A stretch of DNA of 64,000 bases from Pseudomonas jinjuensis (lineage in GTDB: Bacteria; Pseudomonadota; Gammaproteobacteria; Pseudomonadales; Pseudomonadaceae). The notes below the pieces were generated by a model. The model searched no databases. It was not told the origin of the DNA and saw only the letters and a list, made by a program, of their open reading frames with translations. The stretch covers positions 1 to 64,000 of the forward strand of contig NZ_FNIJ01000015.1 of assembly GCF_900103845.1 (NCBI RefSeq). The letters run 5' to 3'. The translations under genes were made by a program, and so were the position numbers. Numbering within the stretch: the stretch's first letter is position 1; every line of letters begins with the position of its first letter. Of the stretch, positions 26,211-35,506 are shown piece by piece.

Positions 26211-26216
26211 TATAAT
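26211..26216 (+). promoter_or_regulatory. -10 element of the rnd promoter
   Basis: TATAAT in the context CTCTATATAATGCGCCGCAC lies 30 bp before the rnd start. It is a consensus sigma-70 -10 box, but no good -35 is found at the proper distance. Confidence 0.55.
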
Positions 26217-26245
26217 GCGCCGCACTTGAAACCTGGGAGATGTTC

Positions 26246-27379
26246 GTGAGCGCACTCGATATCCAGTGGATTCGCGACGATGCCAGCCTTGCGCAGCAAT
26301 GCCGGGACTGGAAGCAACGGCCGTACCTCGCCCTCGATACCGAGTTCATGCGTGTCGATACCTTCTATCCGGCAGCCGGCCTGGTGCAGGTGGGCGACGG
26401 CGAGCGGACCTGGCTGGTCGACCCGCTGCTGATCCGCGACTGGTCGCCGTTCGCCGCCGTGCTCGAAGCGCCGGCGGTGGTCAAGGTGTTCCACGCCTGC
26501 GGCGAGGACCTGGAAGTGTTCCAGCGCCTGACCGGCAGCCTGCCGCAGCCGCTGTTCGACACCCAGCTGGCCGCCGCCTACCTGGGCATGGCGCATTCCA
26601 TGGGCTACTCGAAGCTGGTCAAGGAACTGCTCGACGTCGACCTGCCCAAGGACGAGACCCGTTCCGACTGGCTGCAGCGTCCGCTCACCGACATGCAGGT
26701 GCGCTACGCCGCCGAGGACGTGCAGCACCTGGCGGAAATCTACCTGAAGCTCGACGCCCGCCTGAGCGATGAGAAGCGCGCCTGGCTGCTGGCCGACGGC
26801 GCCGACCTGGTGCGCAACCAGACCCGCGTCAGCGACCCGCAGGAGGCCTACCGCGACGTCAAGCTGGCCTGGAAACTGGCTCCGGCGCAGCTGGCGGTGC
26901 TGCGCGAACTGTGCGTCTGGCGCGAGGAACAGGCGCGCCTGCGCAACCGGCCGCGCAACCACGTGCTGCGCGAGCACACGCTGTGGCCGCTGGCGCGCCT
27001 GCAGCCGCGCGACAAGGTCGCCCTGGCGCGCATCGAGGACATGCACCCGCGCACCGTGCGCCAGGACGGCGACAGCCTCATCGCGCTGATCGCCCACGCC
27101 GCCGCGCTGCCGCCCGAGACCTGGCCCGAGGCCCTGCCCGAGCCGCTGCCGCGCGAGGTTTCGGCGCTGCTCAAGCAGCTGCGCGCGATCGGCCAGCGCG
27201 AGGCCGAGCGCCTGGACATGGCGCCGGAGCTGATGCTGCGCAAGAAAGTCCTCGAAGCCCTGATCAAGACCGGCTACCCCAACGGCCCCTACCGGCTGCC
27301 CGATTCCCTGCAAGGCTGGCGCCGCGACCTGATGGGCCAGGCCTTGCTGGACTGTGTGAATACCGCGGAGACCCCATGA
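26246..27379 (+). CDS. rnd: Ribonuclease D
   Basis: The 377-residue 3'-5' exoribonuclease trims tRNA and other stable RNA. DEDD-family exonuclease residues are visible: LALDTEFMR (Exo I), [11 protein letters not shown] (Exo II) and [14 protein letters not shown] (Exo III). The HRDC domain covers about residues 210-290. The GTG at 26246 is preferred since GGGAG lies 6 bases upstream; the ATG at 26240 touches that site. A consensus TATAAT lies 30 bp before the start. Confidence 0.93.
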   Translation: MSALDIQWIRDDASLAQQCRDWKQRPYLALDTEFMRVDTFYPAAGLVQVGDGERTWLVDPLLIRDWSPFAAVLEAPAVVKVFHACGEDLEVFQRLTGSLPQPLFDTQLAAAYLGMAHSMGYSKLVKELLDVDLPKDETRSDWLQRPLTDMQVRYAAEDVQHLAEIYLKLDARLSDEKRAWLLADGADLVRNQTRVSDPQEAYRDVKLAWKLAPAQLAVLRELCVWREEQARLRNRPRNHVLREHTLWPLARLQPRDKVALARIEDMHPRTVRQDGDSLIALIAHAAALPPETWPEALPEPLPREVSALLKQLRAIGQREAERLDMAPELMLRKKVLEALIKTGYPNGPYRLPDSLQGWRRDLMGQALLDCVNTAETP

Positions 27380-27669
27380 AACGCATCTGCTCCATCTACA
27401 AGAGTCCGCGCAGGAACGAGATGTACCTGTACGTCGACAAGCGCGATGCCCTGCAACGCGTGCCCGAGGCGCTGCTGGCGGCCTTCGGCGCACCGCAGCA
27501 CTGCTTCGACCTGCTGCTGACCCCCGAGCGCCAGCTGGCGCGGGAAGACATCGGCAAGGTGCTGGAAAACATCGACAAGCAGGGCTTCCACCTGCAGATG
27601 CCGCCGGCCGAGGACGAATACATCGAGCACCTGCCGGAAGAGCTGTTGCGCATGAACGACCCGCTCTGA
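27376..27669 (+). CDS. ycgL: YcgL domain protein
   Basis: At 97 residues it has the family pattern: [20 protein letters not shown] at the start and [20 protein letters not shown] near the end. The structure of E. coli YcgL is known but its function is not. The ATG overlaps the rnd stop by 4 bases, so the two are co-translated, which is the usual gammaproteobacterial arrangement. Confidence 0.92.
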   Translation: MKRICSIYKSPRRNEMYLYVDKRDALQRVPEALLAAFGAPQHCFDLLLTPERQLAREDIGKVLENIDKQGFHLQMPPAEDEYIEHLPEELLRMNDPL

Positions 27670-27830
27670 GGTTTCTTCGACAGTGTCATGGCGATGGCAC
27701 TGTGCAGGCTCGCGGCTTGGGAGCATTATGGGCAGGCAAACGGAGCGCTACGGAACATTCTGACAAGGGTCGTGTCTATTTCCGTCATTTTTGCCGCTCG
27801 CCCTTTCGCCGAATCCACAGGGATGACTTC

Positions 27831-27890
27831 ATGAAGCGAATCACCATGTACCCGATGCTGCCGTCCAGGCCAGCGGTTAGTGCGGTCTAG
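27831..27890 (+). CDS. Possible 19-residue leader peptide before ghrA
   Basis: ATG at 27831 with GGATGA 7 bases upstream opens a 19-codon frame (MKRITMYPMLPSRPAVSAV) whose TAG ends 3 bases before the next ATG. Spacing and ribosome site would allow translational coupling. It has no recognised family and could be chance. Confidence 0.25.
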   Translation: MKRITMYPMLPSRPAVSAV

Positions 27891-27893
27891 ATC

Positions 27894-28826
27894 ATGCGAG
27901 TGCTCATTCTCGATCGTGAACACAAGCTGTACGCCGCCCTGGTCGCCGCGGCCGAACCGGAGCTCAAGCTGGTTTCCGGCGCCAATCCCGACGCCCTGCA
28001 GGACGAAGCCGCCACCTGCCCGGTGTGGCTGGGCGAGCCGGACCTGGTCGCACGGATGCTGCGCAAGGGCGTGCACCCGGTGTGGGTGCAGTCGACCTGG
28101 GCCGGCATCACCCCGCTGCTCGCCGACGACCTGCCCAAGGACTACGCGCTGACCCGCGCCGTGGGCATCTTCGGCCAGGTGATGAGCGAATACCTGCTGA
28201 CCTACCTGCTAGCCCACGAGCGGCAGATGCTCGGCCGCCTGGCCAGCCAGGTCGGCGCGCAGTGGGACGACCGCCTGCCGGGCAGCCTGCATGGCCGGCA
28301 GATACTCATCGTCGGCACCGGCGAGATCGGCCAGGCGGTGGCGCACATGCTGCTGCCGTTCGGCGTCGAACTGGTCGGCGTGGCGAAGACCCCGCGCCAG
28401 ATCTCGCCGTTCCAGCGCATGGGTTCGCTGGACGACCTGCCGCGGCTGGTGCAGACCGCCGACTACGTGGTCAACCTGCTGCCGGATACCGCCGATACCC
28501 GCGACATCTACAACCTTGCGCTGTTCAACCGGATGAAGCCCGGCGCGCTGTTCATCAACGCCGGGCGCGGCACCTCGGTGGTGGATGCCGACCTGACCGC
28601 CGCGCTGGAGGCCAACCAGCTGGCCGGCGCGGTGATCGACGTCTGCCGCCAGGAACCGCTGCCGGCCGACCATCCGTTCTGGCACACCCCGCGCCTGCTG
28701 CTCACCGGGCACACCGCGGCGCCGACCCTGCCGGGGCCGATGGTGCAGCTGTTCCGCGACAACCTGGCGCGCTTCTGGGCCGGGCAGGGCATGCGCGGCG
28801 AAGTGGATTTCACCCGCGGCTATTGA
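27894..28826 (+). CDS. ghrA: D-2-hydroxyacid dehydrogenase (glyoxylate/hydroxypyruvate reductase type)
   Basis: The 310-residue NAD(P)H enzyme reduces glyoxylate, hydroxypyruvate or similar 2-keto acids. The Rossmann motif is IVGTGEIGQAVAHML at about residue 140. Catalytic Arg lies in NAGRGTSVVDADL, Glu in CRQEPLPADHP and His in LTGHTAAPT. The overall pattern fits the GhrA-type group. The start ATG follows a possible leader peptide. It stands between ycgL and ycgN, as in other pseudomonads. Confidence 0.85.
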   Translation: MRVLILDREHKLYAALVAAAEPELKLVSGANPDALQDEAATCPVWLGEPDLVARMLRKGVHPVWVQSTWAGITPLLADDLPKDYALTRAVGIFGQVMSEYLLTYLLAHERQMLGRLASQVGAQWDDRLPGSLHGRQILIVGTGEIGQAVAHMLLPFGVELVGVAKTPRQISPFQRMGSLDDLPRLVQTADYVVNLLPDTADTRDIYNLALFNRMKPGALFINAGRGTSVVDADLTAALEANQLAGAVIDVCRQEPLPADHPFWHTPRLLLTGHTAAPTLPGPMVQLFRDNLARFWAGQGMRGEVDFTRGY

Positions 28827-28837
28827 TCAATAAATAG

Positions 28838-28872
28838 CCAATGGTCGCCTGCGCTTGGCCGGCGACCATTGC
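28838..28872 (+). terminator. Hairpin after ghrA
   Basis: CAATGGTCGCC and GGCGACCATTG form a perfect 11-bp stem starting about 14 bp past the ghrA stop. No T-run follows, so it may terminate weakly or stabilise the mRNA end. Confidence 0.5.
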
Positions 28873-28915
28873 GGGCATAGACTTGGCGCCCCCGTGAAAT
28901 GCCCCCACAAAGAAA

Positions 28916-29365
28916 ATGGCCGCCAAAGTCGAACCCTTCTGGAAACGCAAGACCCTCGCCCAGCTCGATCAGGATGAATGGGAGTCGCTCTGCGACGGCT
29001 GCGGCCTGTGCTGCCTGCAGAAGCTCGAGGACGAGGACGACGGCAGCGTCTACTACACGCGCATCGCCTGCAAACTGCTCGACCTGAAGACCTGCCGCTG
29101 CACCGACTACCCCAACCGCCGCGCCAGCGTGCCCGACTGCATCCAGCTCACCCCGGCGCAGGCCGACGAGTTCCAGTGGCTGCCGCCGACCTGCGCCTAC
29201 CGCCTGGTTTCCGAGGGCAAGGACCTGCCGCTCTGGCACCACCTGGTCTGCGGCGACCCCGACGCGGTGCACCACGAACGCATCTCCCAGTCCGGCCGCA
29301 TGCTCAGCGAGACGCAGGTGGCCGAGGACGACTGGGAGGACTATCTGATCTTCCGCGCCGGCTAG
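28916..29365 (+). CDS. ycgN: YcgN family (UPF0260) cysteine-rich protein
   Basis: The 149-residue protein has the conserved cysteine set CDGCGLCC near residue 27, then [14 protein letters not shown] and CIQLTP and CAYRL. This CxxCxxCC arrangement defines the zinc/iron-chelating YkgJ-like family and probably binds a metal or cluster. Function is unknown. The ATG has no strong ribosome binding site, but the opening [20 protein letters not shown] is typical. Confidence 0.9.
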   Translation: MAAKVEPFWKRKTLAQLDQDEWESLCDGCGLCCLQKLEDEDDGSVYYTRIACKLLDLKTCRCTDYPNRRASVPDCIQLTPAQADEFQWLPPTCAYRLVSEGKDLPLWHHLVCGDPDAVHHERISQSGRMLSETQVAEDDWEDYLIFRAG

Positions 29366-29451
29366 ACCCGTCCCGAACCCTCCATGCCCGCGGTGGTGCG
29401 CGTTTCCGCGCCACTGTGGGTACCCATTCCTGTTTCGCCTCAAAAATTGAC

Positions 29452-29481
29452 GAGAATCATTTTCGATTGAGATTGATTCTC
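29452..29481 (+). promoter_or_regulatory. Putative Fur box(es) before the heme-type receptor operon
   Basis: GAGAATCATTTTCGATTGAG continues to ATTGATTCTC, giving outer arms GAGAATCAT/ATTGATTCTC and overlapping Fur-like half sites. It lies 117 bp before the receptor ATG. It looks like a Fur rather than a Zur operator, pointing to iron control. Assigned by pattern only. Confidence 0.65.
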
Positions 29482-29597
29482 TTATTCTGCGCCGCAACTT
29501 TTTCCACCGGCTGAAACCAGCCGGCGTGGATTCCCTTCAGCCAGCCAGGGCCTCGTCCCAAGCCAGCCGCTAACAGCCCATCCTGTTGGAGTTGAAT

Positions 29598-31490
29598 ATG
29601 CGCAAGCTGGCCTTGCCCGCTGTCCTTTCCGCCGTGGCGCCCTTCGGTGCCTGCGCGACCGATGCCTTCGAGCTCAATCCGACCACCATCACCGCCAGCC
29701 AGACCGAACATGCCGTGGCCGATGCGCCAGCGTCGGTGACCGTGATCAGCGCCGAGGAAATCCAGGCCAAGGGTGCGACCAACCTGCTGGAAGCCCTGCG
29801 CGGCCTGCCGGGCATCACCCTGACCGGGCGCCAGGTCGGCGGGCGGAAGAACATCACCATCCGCGGCATGGAGGATCGCCACACCCTGGTGCTGATCGAT
29901 GGCCGGCGGATTTCCTCCACCGACGACGTGATCGGCCATTCGGACTACCAGTACGGCTGGGTGTCGATGGACCAGGTGGAGCGCATCGAGCTGGTCCGCG
30001 GCCCCATGTCGGCACTCTATGGTTCCGAGGCCATGGGCGGCGTGGTCAACATCATCACCCGCAAGGCCACGCCGCAGTGGCACGGCAATGGTTCGCTGCG
30101 CGGCGATTCCGGCGCGGGCGATGGCCATGTGCTGTCGGCGCTGGCGGGCGGCCCGCTGGGCGGCGGCCTGAGCCTGGAACTGAGCGCGGAGGACCTGCGC
30201 AGGGGCGCCACGCCGCTGGAGGAAGACCACCGCTTCTCGGAAATCGAGGGCCAGGCGCGGCAGACCGGCAGCCTGTCGCTGGGCTACCAGCTGACCGAAG
30301 GGCACGACCTGACCTTCGACCTGCTGCGCAGCGACGAGGAACGCTGGCGCCACGATCTGCGGGGCGCCACGGAGTTCCGCGACCAGTACGACATCGACCG
30401 CAGCCAGGAATCCCTCGGCTACACGGGGCAATGGAGCCAGGTGCGTTCGGAGCTGCGCTATACGCGCTCGAAGTTCGATGTCGCCAACCGGCGCAGCATG
30501 GGCATCGCTACCACCCGGCCGCAGGCGCTGCGCGACGATATCGCCGATGGCAGCCTGGCCTTCGCCCTGGGCGAGCGGCACTTCGTCACCCTCGGCGGCG
30601 AATATCGCGAAGAGGAACCGGAGAACGCCGGCCTGGTCGGCGGCTCGGACGAAGCCATCCACCAGGCCATCTACCTGCAGGACGAGGTGTCGCTGGCCGA
30701 AGACTGGGCGCTGACCCTCGGCGCGCGGCTCGACCGCCACGAGATGTTCGGTTCGGAGACCAGTCCGCGCGCCTACCTGGTCTGGCGGGCTACCCCGGAC
30801 CTGACCTTCAAGGCCGGCTACGGCGAGGCGTTCCGCGCGCCGACCCTGAAGCAGATCTCGCCGAACTACGTCGGCGCCGAAGGGCCGCACACCTTCTACG
30901 GCAACCCGGACATCCAGCCGGAAACCAGCCGTTCCTACGAGCTGGGCGTGGACTGGCGGCGGGAGGGCAGCGCCTACACCGCCACCCTGTTCCACAACGA
31001 TGTCGAGGACCTGATCGACTACCGCCTGCTCCGCCAGGTGGGGCCGCGCCGCTTCTACATCTACGACAACATCTCCAGGGCCACCATCGACGGCTTCGAG
31101 GCTTCGGCGTGGCAGGCGCTGGGGTACGGCTTCGCCCTTTCCGCCAGCTTCCTCTATCTCGATGCCCGCAACGATGACACCGACGACAAGCTGAACGGCC
31201 GCCCGGAGGTCAGCATGACCCCGACCCTGGAGTGGAACGGCGGCCCCTGGGGCTTCCAGCTCAGCGCGCAATACACCGGCGAGCAGTATCTCAGCGGCAA
31301 CGACGGCCAGGAGAAGGTGCCGGACTACACCCTGCTGAATCTCACCGGCAGCTACCGGGTGAACGACAACCTGAGGCTGCGCGCCGGCCTGCTCAACGCC
31401 AGCGACGTGCGGCTGGAGGACAAGTCGCCGCTGTTCGGCTACGCCGAGGCCGAGCGTTCCGCCTACCTGGCGCTGGACATGAGTTTCTGA
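29598..31490 (+). CDS. TonB-dependent receptor (HmuR/CirA-like)
   Basis: The 630-residue outer-membrane receptor has a signal peptide ending near ACA-TDA, TonB-box-like TTITAS, plug domain (SVTVISAEEIQAKGATNLLE, then VERIELVRGPMSALYGSEAM) and barrel ending ALDMSF. It has no STN signalling domain, unlike the receptor at 6.2 kb. The ATG at 29598 has GGAG 6 bases upstream; a TTG at 29586 would overlap that site. It heads an operon with a CobN-like protein, a proton channel pair and HemP, so the ligand is probably heme or another metallo-tetrapyrrole. P. aeruginosa PA1922, which heads a similar cluster, is linked to zinc limitation in my memory, so a zinc compound is an alternative. Confidence 0.88.
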   Translation: MRKLALPAVLSAVAPFGACATDAFELNPTTITASQTEHAVADAPASVTVISAEEIQAKGATNLLEALRGLPGITLTGRQVGGRKNITIRGMEDRHTLVLIDGRRISSTDDVIGHSDYQYGWVSMDQVERIELVRGPMSALYGSEAMGGVVNIITRKATPQWHGNGSLRGDSGAGDGHVLSALAGGPLGGGLSLELSAEDLRRGATPLEEDHRFSEIEGQARQTGSLSLGYQLTEGHDLTFDLLRSDEERWRHDLRGATEFRDQYDIDRSQESLGYTGQWSQVRSELRYTRSKFDVANRRSMGIATTRPQALRDDIADGSLAFALGERHFVTLGGEYREEEPENAGLVGGSDEAIHQAIYLQDEVSLAEDWALTLGARLDRHEMFGSETSPRAYLVWRATPDLTFKAGYGEAFRAPTLKQISPNYVGAEGPHTFYGNPDIQPETSRSYELGVDWRREGSAYTATLFHNDVEDLIDYRLLRQVGPRRFYIYDNISRATIDGFEASAWQALGYGFALSASFLYLDARNDDTDDKLNGRPEVSMTPTLEWNGGPWGFQLSAQYTGEQYLSGNDGQEKVPDYTLLNLTGSYRVNDNLRLRAGLLNASDVRLEDKSPLFGYAEAERSAYLALDMSF

Positions 31491-31557
31491 GGTTTTTCCG
31501 GCTGCCGGTCGCGAGGGCCGGCAGCCATTTGATTGTTGGCGAGGGGAGCTACAGGGA

Positions 31558-34500
31558 ATGCGGGTGAGGTTGATGTCGTGGTTCGTCTGGCTGCTGGCGC
31601 TGGCCTGCACGCCAGCATATGCGGCGAAGAGCGTGCTGTTCCTCAGCGCGCCGCCACTGCAGGCCGGCAAGTACCAGCGGATGGTCGACCTGGCGCAGGC
31701 GCAGGGGCTCGCCATGGATTACCGCTTCGTCAACCAGCCGGGTGCCGCGCTGACCCCGGGCGACCTGGCGAAGCACGACCTGCTGGTCATCGATGCGCCC
31801 TATGGCGCCGCCCTGGGCGCGGCCCAGCGGGCGCTGTCGCCCCTGCTGCCGCAACTGCGCACGCCCTGGGTCTGGTTCCGGGCGGATGGCGCCGAGGCCC
31901 GGGGCATCGACCCGGCGCTCGCCACGCAGCTGTACGAGTACTACCACAACGGCGGCCCGGCCAACTTCGCCGGATTCTTCTGCCAGCTCAACCGCCAGGT
32001 GTTCGGCCTGGGCACGGCGGACTGCGCGGCACCGGTGCGCTATCCGGAGTCGGGCATCTATCACCCGGATTATTCCGCGCGGATCTTCGCCGACCTGGCG
32101 GACTACCTGCGCTGGAAGGGCGTCGATGCAGCTGCGCCGCCACCGCTGGTCGCCGTGCTGTTCCACAAGAGCTACCTGGATTCCGGCCTGACCGGCTTCA
32201 TCGACGAAACGCTGCGGCGGATCGAGAAGTCTGGCGCGCTGCCCCTGGCGTTCTACGTGCCGGCCATGGCCAACGGCGAAATCACCCGCATGCTGTCGTT
32301 GCGCGGCAAGCCGCTGGATGGGGTGCTGATCAACACCCAGATCATGCTCAACGGCGAAGGGCGCAAGGCCGAATTCGAGAGCCTGGGCCTGCCGGTGCTC
32401 CAGGCCATGCCCTATCGCAAGGGCGAGCAGGCGGACTGGGAGGCCGACCCGGTGGTGCTGGACGCCCAGGACATCCCGTTCTACCTGGCGCAGCCGGAGT
32501 ATGCCGGGGTGGTCGACCCGCTGATCAGCGCCTATACCCGCAAGGCCGATGGCGACATCGTCGGCATCGACCGGCAGCTGAGTGCCCTGGTGGGCAAGGC
32601 GCTGGCGCTGATCCGCCTGCAGCGGACGGCGAACGCCGAAAAGAAGGTGGCGGTGTTCTATTACAACTATCCGCCGGGGGAAAAGAACCTCGGCGCCTCC
32701 TTCCTCAACGTACCGCGCAGCCTGGAAACCCTGCTCGCGGCGTTCCGCGAGCGTGGATACGAGGTCGAGACGCGCGACGAGCAGGCGCTGATCGAGCAGC
32801 TGTCGGCGCTGCTGGCGCCGTTCTACCGCGACGGCGCCCTGCCGGAACTGCTCTCCCGCGACCTGGCGGAACGGCTGCCGCTGGAGCGCTACGAGGCCTG
32901 GTTCGCGACCTTGCCGGAAGCGCTGCGGCGCTCGATCGAGCAGCGCTGGGGAACGCCGGAGAAGGCCGGGCTGCTGGTCAGGGAGGGCGACAAGGCTTAT
33001 TTCGCCGTGCCGCGCCTGCGCCTGGGCAATGTCGTCCTGCTGCCGCAGCCGCCACGGGGCGAGCGGCTGGACGACCGGGAAAAGGCCCTGTACCACGACA
33101 CCAAGGTGCCGCCTTCGCACAGCTACCTGGCCACCTATCTCTGGGCCCGGGAGCCGGCCGCCAGCGATGCGCTGGTGCACCTGGGCACCCACGGCACCTA
33201 CGAATGGCAGCCCGGCAAGGAGCGCGGCCTGTCGGTGCAGGACTATCCCTACCTGGTGGTGGGCGACACGCCAGTCATCTATCCGTACATCGTCGACAAC
33301 ATCGGCGAGGCGTTGCAGGTCAAGCGGCGCGGGCGCGGGGTGACCATCAGCCATGCCACGCCGACCTTCTCGCCGGCCGGGCTGCATGGCGAGATCAACC
33401 AGCTTCACGAACTGCTGCACCAGTGGCTGAACATGAGCGAAGGCGAGGTGCGCAACAAGAACGCCGAGCGGATTCGCAGCCTGGCTGGCGAACTGAACGT
33501 CGGCAAGGACATGGGCTGGGCCGAGCCGGCCATCGCCGCCAACTTCCCGGCCTTCGTCGACGCCCTGCATGTGCACCTGCACGAGCTGGCGCTCTACCAG
33601 CAACCGCTGGGGCTGGCGACCTTCGGCCGCACGGCGGACGAGGACCTGCGCCTGTTCACCGTCATGCAGATGCTCGGCAAGCCGCTGCTGGCCGCCCTGC
33701 ATCCGCAGGACCCGGAGGAACAGCTGGCCGGCGACTACCAGCGCCTGAAGCAGACCGACGTCTGGCAATGGCTGGACCGGCACGTCCGCCAGCAGCAGCC
33801 GGTGGCGGCCGATGCCACCCAGCAGGACTTGCAGCGCAAGGGCCGCGAATACTGGCAGGCGCTGGCCGGCAAGCAGGAACTGCAAGGTTTCTTCGCCGCC
33901 CTGGACGGCCGCCACATCGCCACCTCCTACGGTGGCGATCCGATCAGGAATCCCGACAGCCTGCCGACCGGGCGCAACCTGTATGGCTTCGACCCGTCCC
34001 GCGTGCCCACGCCGCAGGCCTGGGAGGCTGGCCGCGAGGCCGCCGAGAAGCTGATCGCGCAATACCGGGACGAGCACGGCGCCTTCCCGGACAAGCTGGC
34101 GTTCTCCCTCTGGTCGGTGGAAACCATGCGCCACTATGGCGTGCTGGAGGCCCAGGTGCTGGCGGTGATGGGCTTCAAGCCGAAGTGGGATGCCGGCGGC
34201 CGGGTCATCGGCATCGAGAGGATTCCTGCCGCGGAACTGCAGCGGCCGCGCGTCGATGCGGTGGTCTCGGTGACCGGCCTGTACCGCGACCATTTCCCCA
34301 ACATCATGAAATGGCTGGCAGAGGCGGCGCGCCAGGGCAGCGAGCTGGACGAACCCGACAACGCCATCGCCGCGCACAGCCAGGCGGTGGAGCAGGCGCT
34401 GCTGGCGAAGGGCATGAACGCCGCCGATGCCGCGGACGCGGCACGGACGCGGATCTTCTCCTCCGAGTCGGGCAGCTACGGCACCGGGCTGAGCGACGCC

Positions 34501-35490
34501 ACCCTGGCCTCGGACACCTGGGGCGAGACCGCTGCCGGCGGCCAGTCCCGCGGTGAAGGCGAGAGCAAGCTGGCCAGCCTCTACCTGGAGCGCATGCAGT
34601 TCGCCTACGGCCCGGATTCCAGCCGATGGGGGACGAAGGGCCAGGTCAACGCCTACGCCGAGCATCTCCGCGGCGTGCAGGGCGCGGTGCTGTCGCGCTC
34701 GTCGAACCTCTACGGGATGCTCACCACCGACGATCCCTTCCAGTATCTCGGCGGCATCGGCCTGGCCGTGCGCCACCTGAGCGGCAAATCGCCCGAGCTG
34801 TTCATCTCCAACCTGCGCGATGCCGACAATCCGCGCAGCGAAACCGCCGCCGGCTTCCTCGCCAGGGATCTGCGCGCCCGCTACTTCCACCCCGGCTGGA
34901 TCAGGCAGATGCAGCAGGAAGGCTACAGCGGCGCGCTGGAGATACTGGATACCGCCAACAACCTGTGGGGCTGGCAGGTGACCGCGCCGGAAACCGTGCG
35001 CAACGACCAGTGGGACGAGTTCAAGGCGGTGTATGTCGACGACAAGTACCAGCTCGGCATGCAGGAGTGGTTCGAGAAGAACCATCCACAGGCCCAGGCG
35101 CAGATCATCGAACGCATGCTGGAGGCGGCGCGCAAGGAGTACTGGTCGGCGGATGCGCAGACCCTGCAGCAACTGGCGCAGCGCTGGCAGGAACTGGCCC
35201 GGCAGCACGACGCGAGCAGCGAAAACAGCCGCTTCCGCGAATTCGTCGAACAGGCCGCCGCGGGCTACGGACTGAACCCGGCCGCCGCGCCGGCGAACGA
35301 GGCGCAGCCCGAGGCTTCCGTGCCGAACGCCGCGCCAACCCGGGAGGTGAGCGGCGTGCGCCTGGAGAAACAGGCGAACGCCGCCGAGCCGGTGCCGGAC
35401 TGGTCCATGTTGCCGGTCCTGGCGCTGATGCTCGCCGCACTGTTGTCCGGCCTGTGGCGGCAATCGGCCCGCCGCGCCGGTTATCGCTAA
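31558..35490 (+). CDS. Exported CobN/BchH-family protein (HmuS-like)
   Basis: The 1310-residue protein belongs to the large-subunit chelatase family: HLGTHGTYEWQPGKERGLS (about 540-560), HGEINQLHELLHQWL, and SGSYGTGLSDATLASDTWG. True CobN is cytoplasmic, but this one starts with a Sec signal peptide (MSWFVWLLALACTPAYA-AKS). It ends with an Ala/Pro-rich linker and one membrane helix (MLPVLALMLAALLSGLW) with a basic tail, so it should sit in the periplasm anchored to the inner membrane. No CobS/CobT partners or cobalamin genes are nearby. HmuS of Bacteroidetes, a CobN relative in heme operons, is reported to remove iron from heme. A dechelatase role here is inferred. Confidence 0.85.
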   Translation: MRVRLMSWFVWLLALACTPAYAAKSVLFLSAPPLQAGKYQRMVDLAQAQGLAMDYRFVNQPGAALTPGDLAKHDLLVIDAPYGAALGAAQRALSPLLPQLRTPWVWFRADGAEARGIDPALATQLYEYYHNGGPANFAGFFCQLNRQVFGLGTADCAAPVRYPESGIYHPDYSARIFADLADYLRWKGVDAAAPPPLVAVLFHKSYLDSGLTGFIDETLRRIEKSGALPLAFYVPAMANGEITRMLSLRGKPLDGVLINTQIMLNGEGRKAEFESLGLPVLQAMPYRKGEQADWEADPVVLDAQDIPFYLAQPEYAGVVDPLISAYTRKADGDIVGIDRQLSALVGKALALIRLQRTANAEKKVAVFYYNYPPGEKNLGASFLNVPRSLETLLAAFRERGYEVETRDEQALIEQLSALLAPFYRDGALPELLSRDLAERLPLERYEAWFATLPEALRRSIEQRWGTPEKAGLLVREGDKAYFAVPRLRLGNVVLLPQPPRGERLDDREKALYHDTKVPPSHSYLATYLWAREPAASDALVHLGTHGTYEWQPGKERGLSVQDYPYLVVGDTPVIYPYIVDNIGEALQVKRRGRGVTISHATPTFSPAGLHGEINQLHELLHQWLNMSEGEVRNKNAERIRSLAGELNVGKDMGWAEPAIAANFPAFVDALHVHLHELALYQQPLGLATFGRTADEDLRLFTVMQMLGKPLLAALHPQDPEEQLAGDYQRLKQTDVWQWLDRHVRQQQPVAADATQQDLQRKGREYWQALAGKQELQGFFAALDGRHIATSYGGDPIRNPDSLPTGRNLYGFDPSRVPTPQAWEAGREAAEKLIAQYRDEHGAFPDKLAFSLWSVETMRHYGVLEAQVLAVMGFKPKWDAGGRVIGIERIPAAELQRPRVDAVVSVTGLYRDHFPNIMKWLAEAARQGSELDEPDNAIAAHSQAVEQALLAKGMNAADAADAARTRIFSSESGSYGTGLSDATLASDTWGETAAGGQSRGEGESKLASLYLERMQFAYGPDSSRWGTKGQVNAYAEHLRGVQGAVLSRSSNLYGMLTTDDPFQYLGGIGLAVRHLSGKSPELFISNLRDADNPRSETAAGFLARDLRARYFHPGWIRQMQQEGYSGALEILDTANNLWGWQVTAPETVRNDQWDEFKAVYVDDKYQLGMQEWFEKNHPQAQAQIIERMLEAARKEYWSADAQTLQQLAQRWQELARQHDASSENSRFREFVEQAAAGYGLNPAAAPANEAQPEASVPNAAPTREVSGVRLEKQANAAEPVPDWSMLPVLALMLAALLSGLWRQSARRAGYR

Positions 35491-35506
35491 CGTTCAGGAG
35501 TCATTC

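Noticed and set aside
31549-35463. A 1304-codon open frame antisense to the CobN-like gene
   Set aside because: High-GC third positions keep antisense frames open. The product has no family motifs, while the plus-strand frame has signal peptide, CobN motifs and operon context.
31558-35490. Cobalamin biosynthetic CobN
   Set aside because: A signal peptide, a C-terminal anchor, no CobS/CobT genes, and receptor, proton-channel and HemP neighbours argue against a cobaltochelatase subunit.
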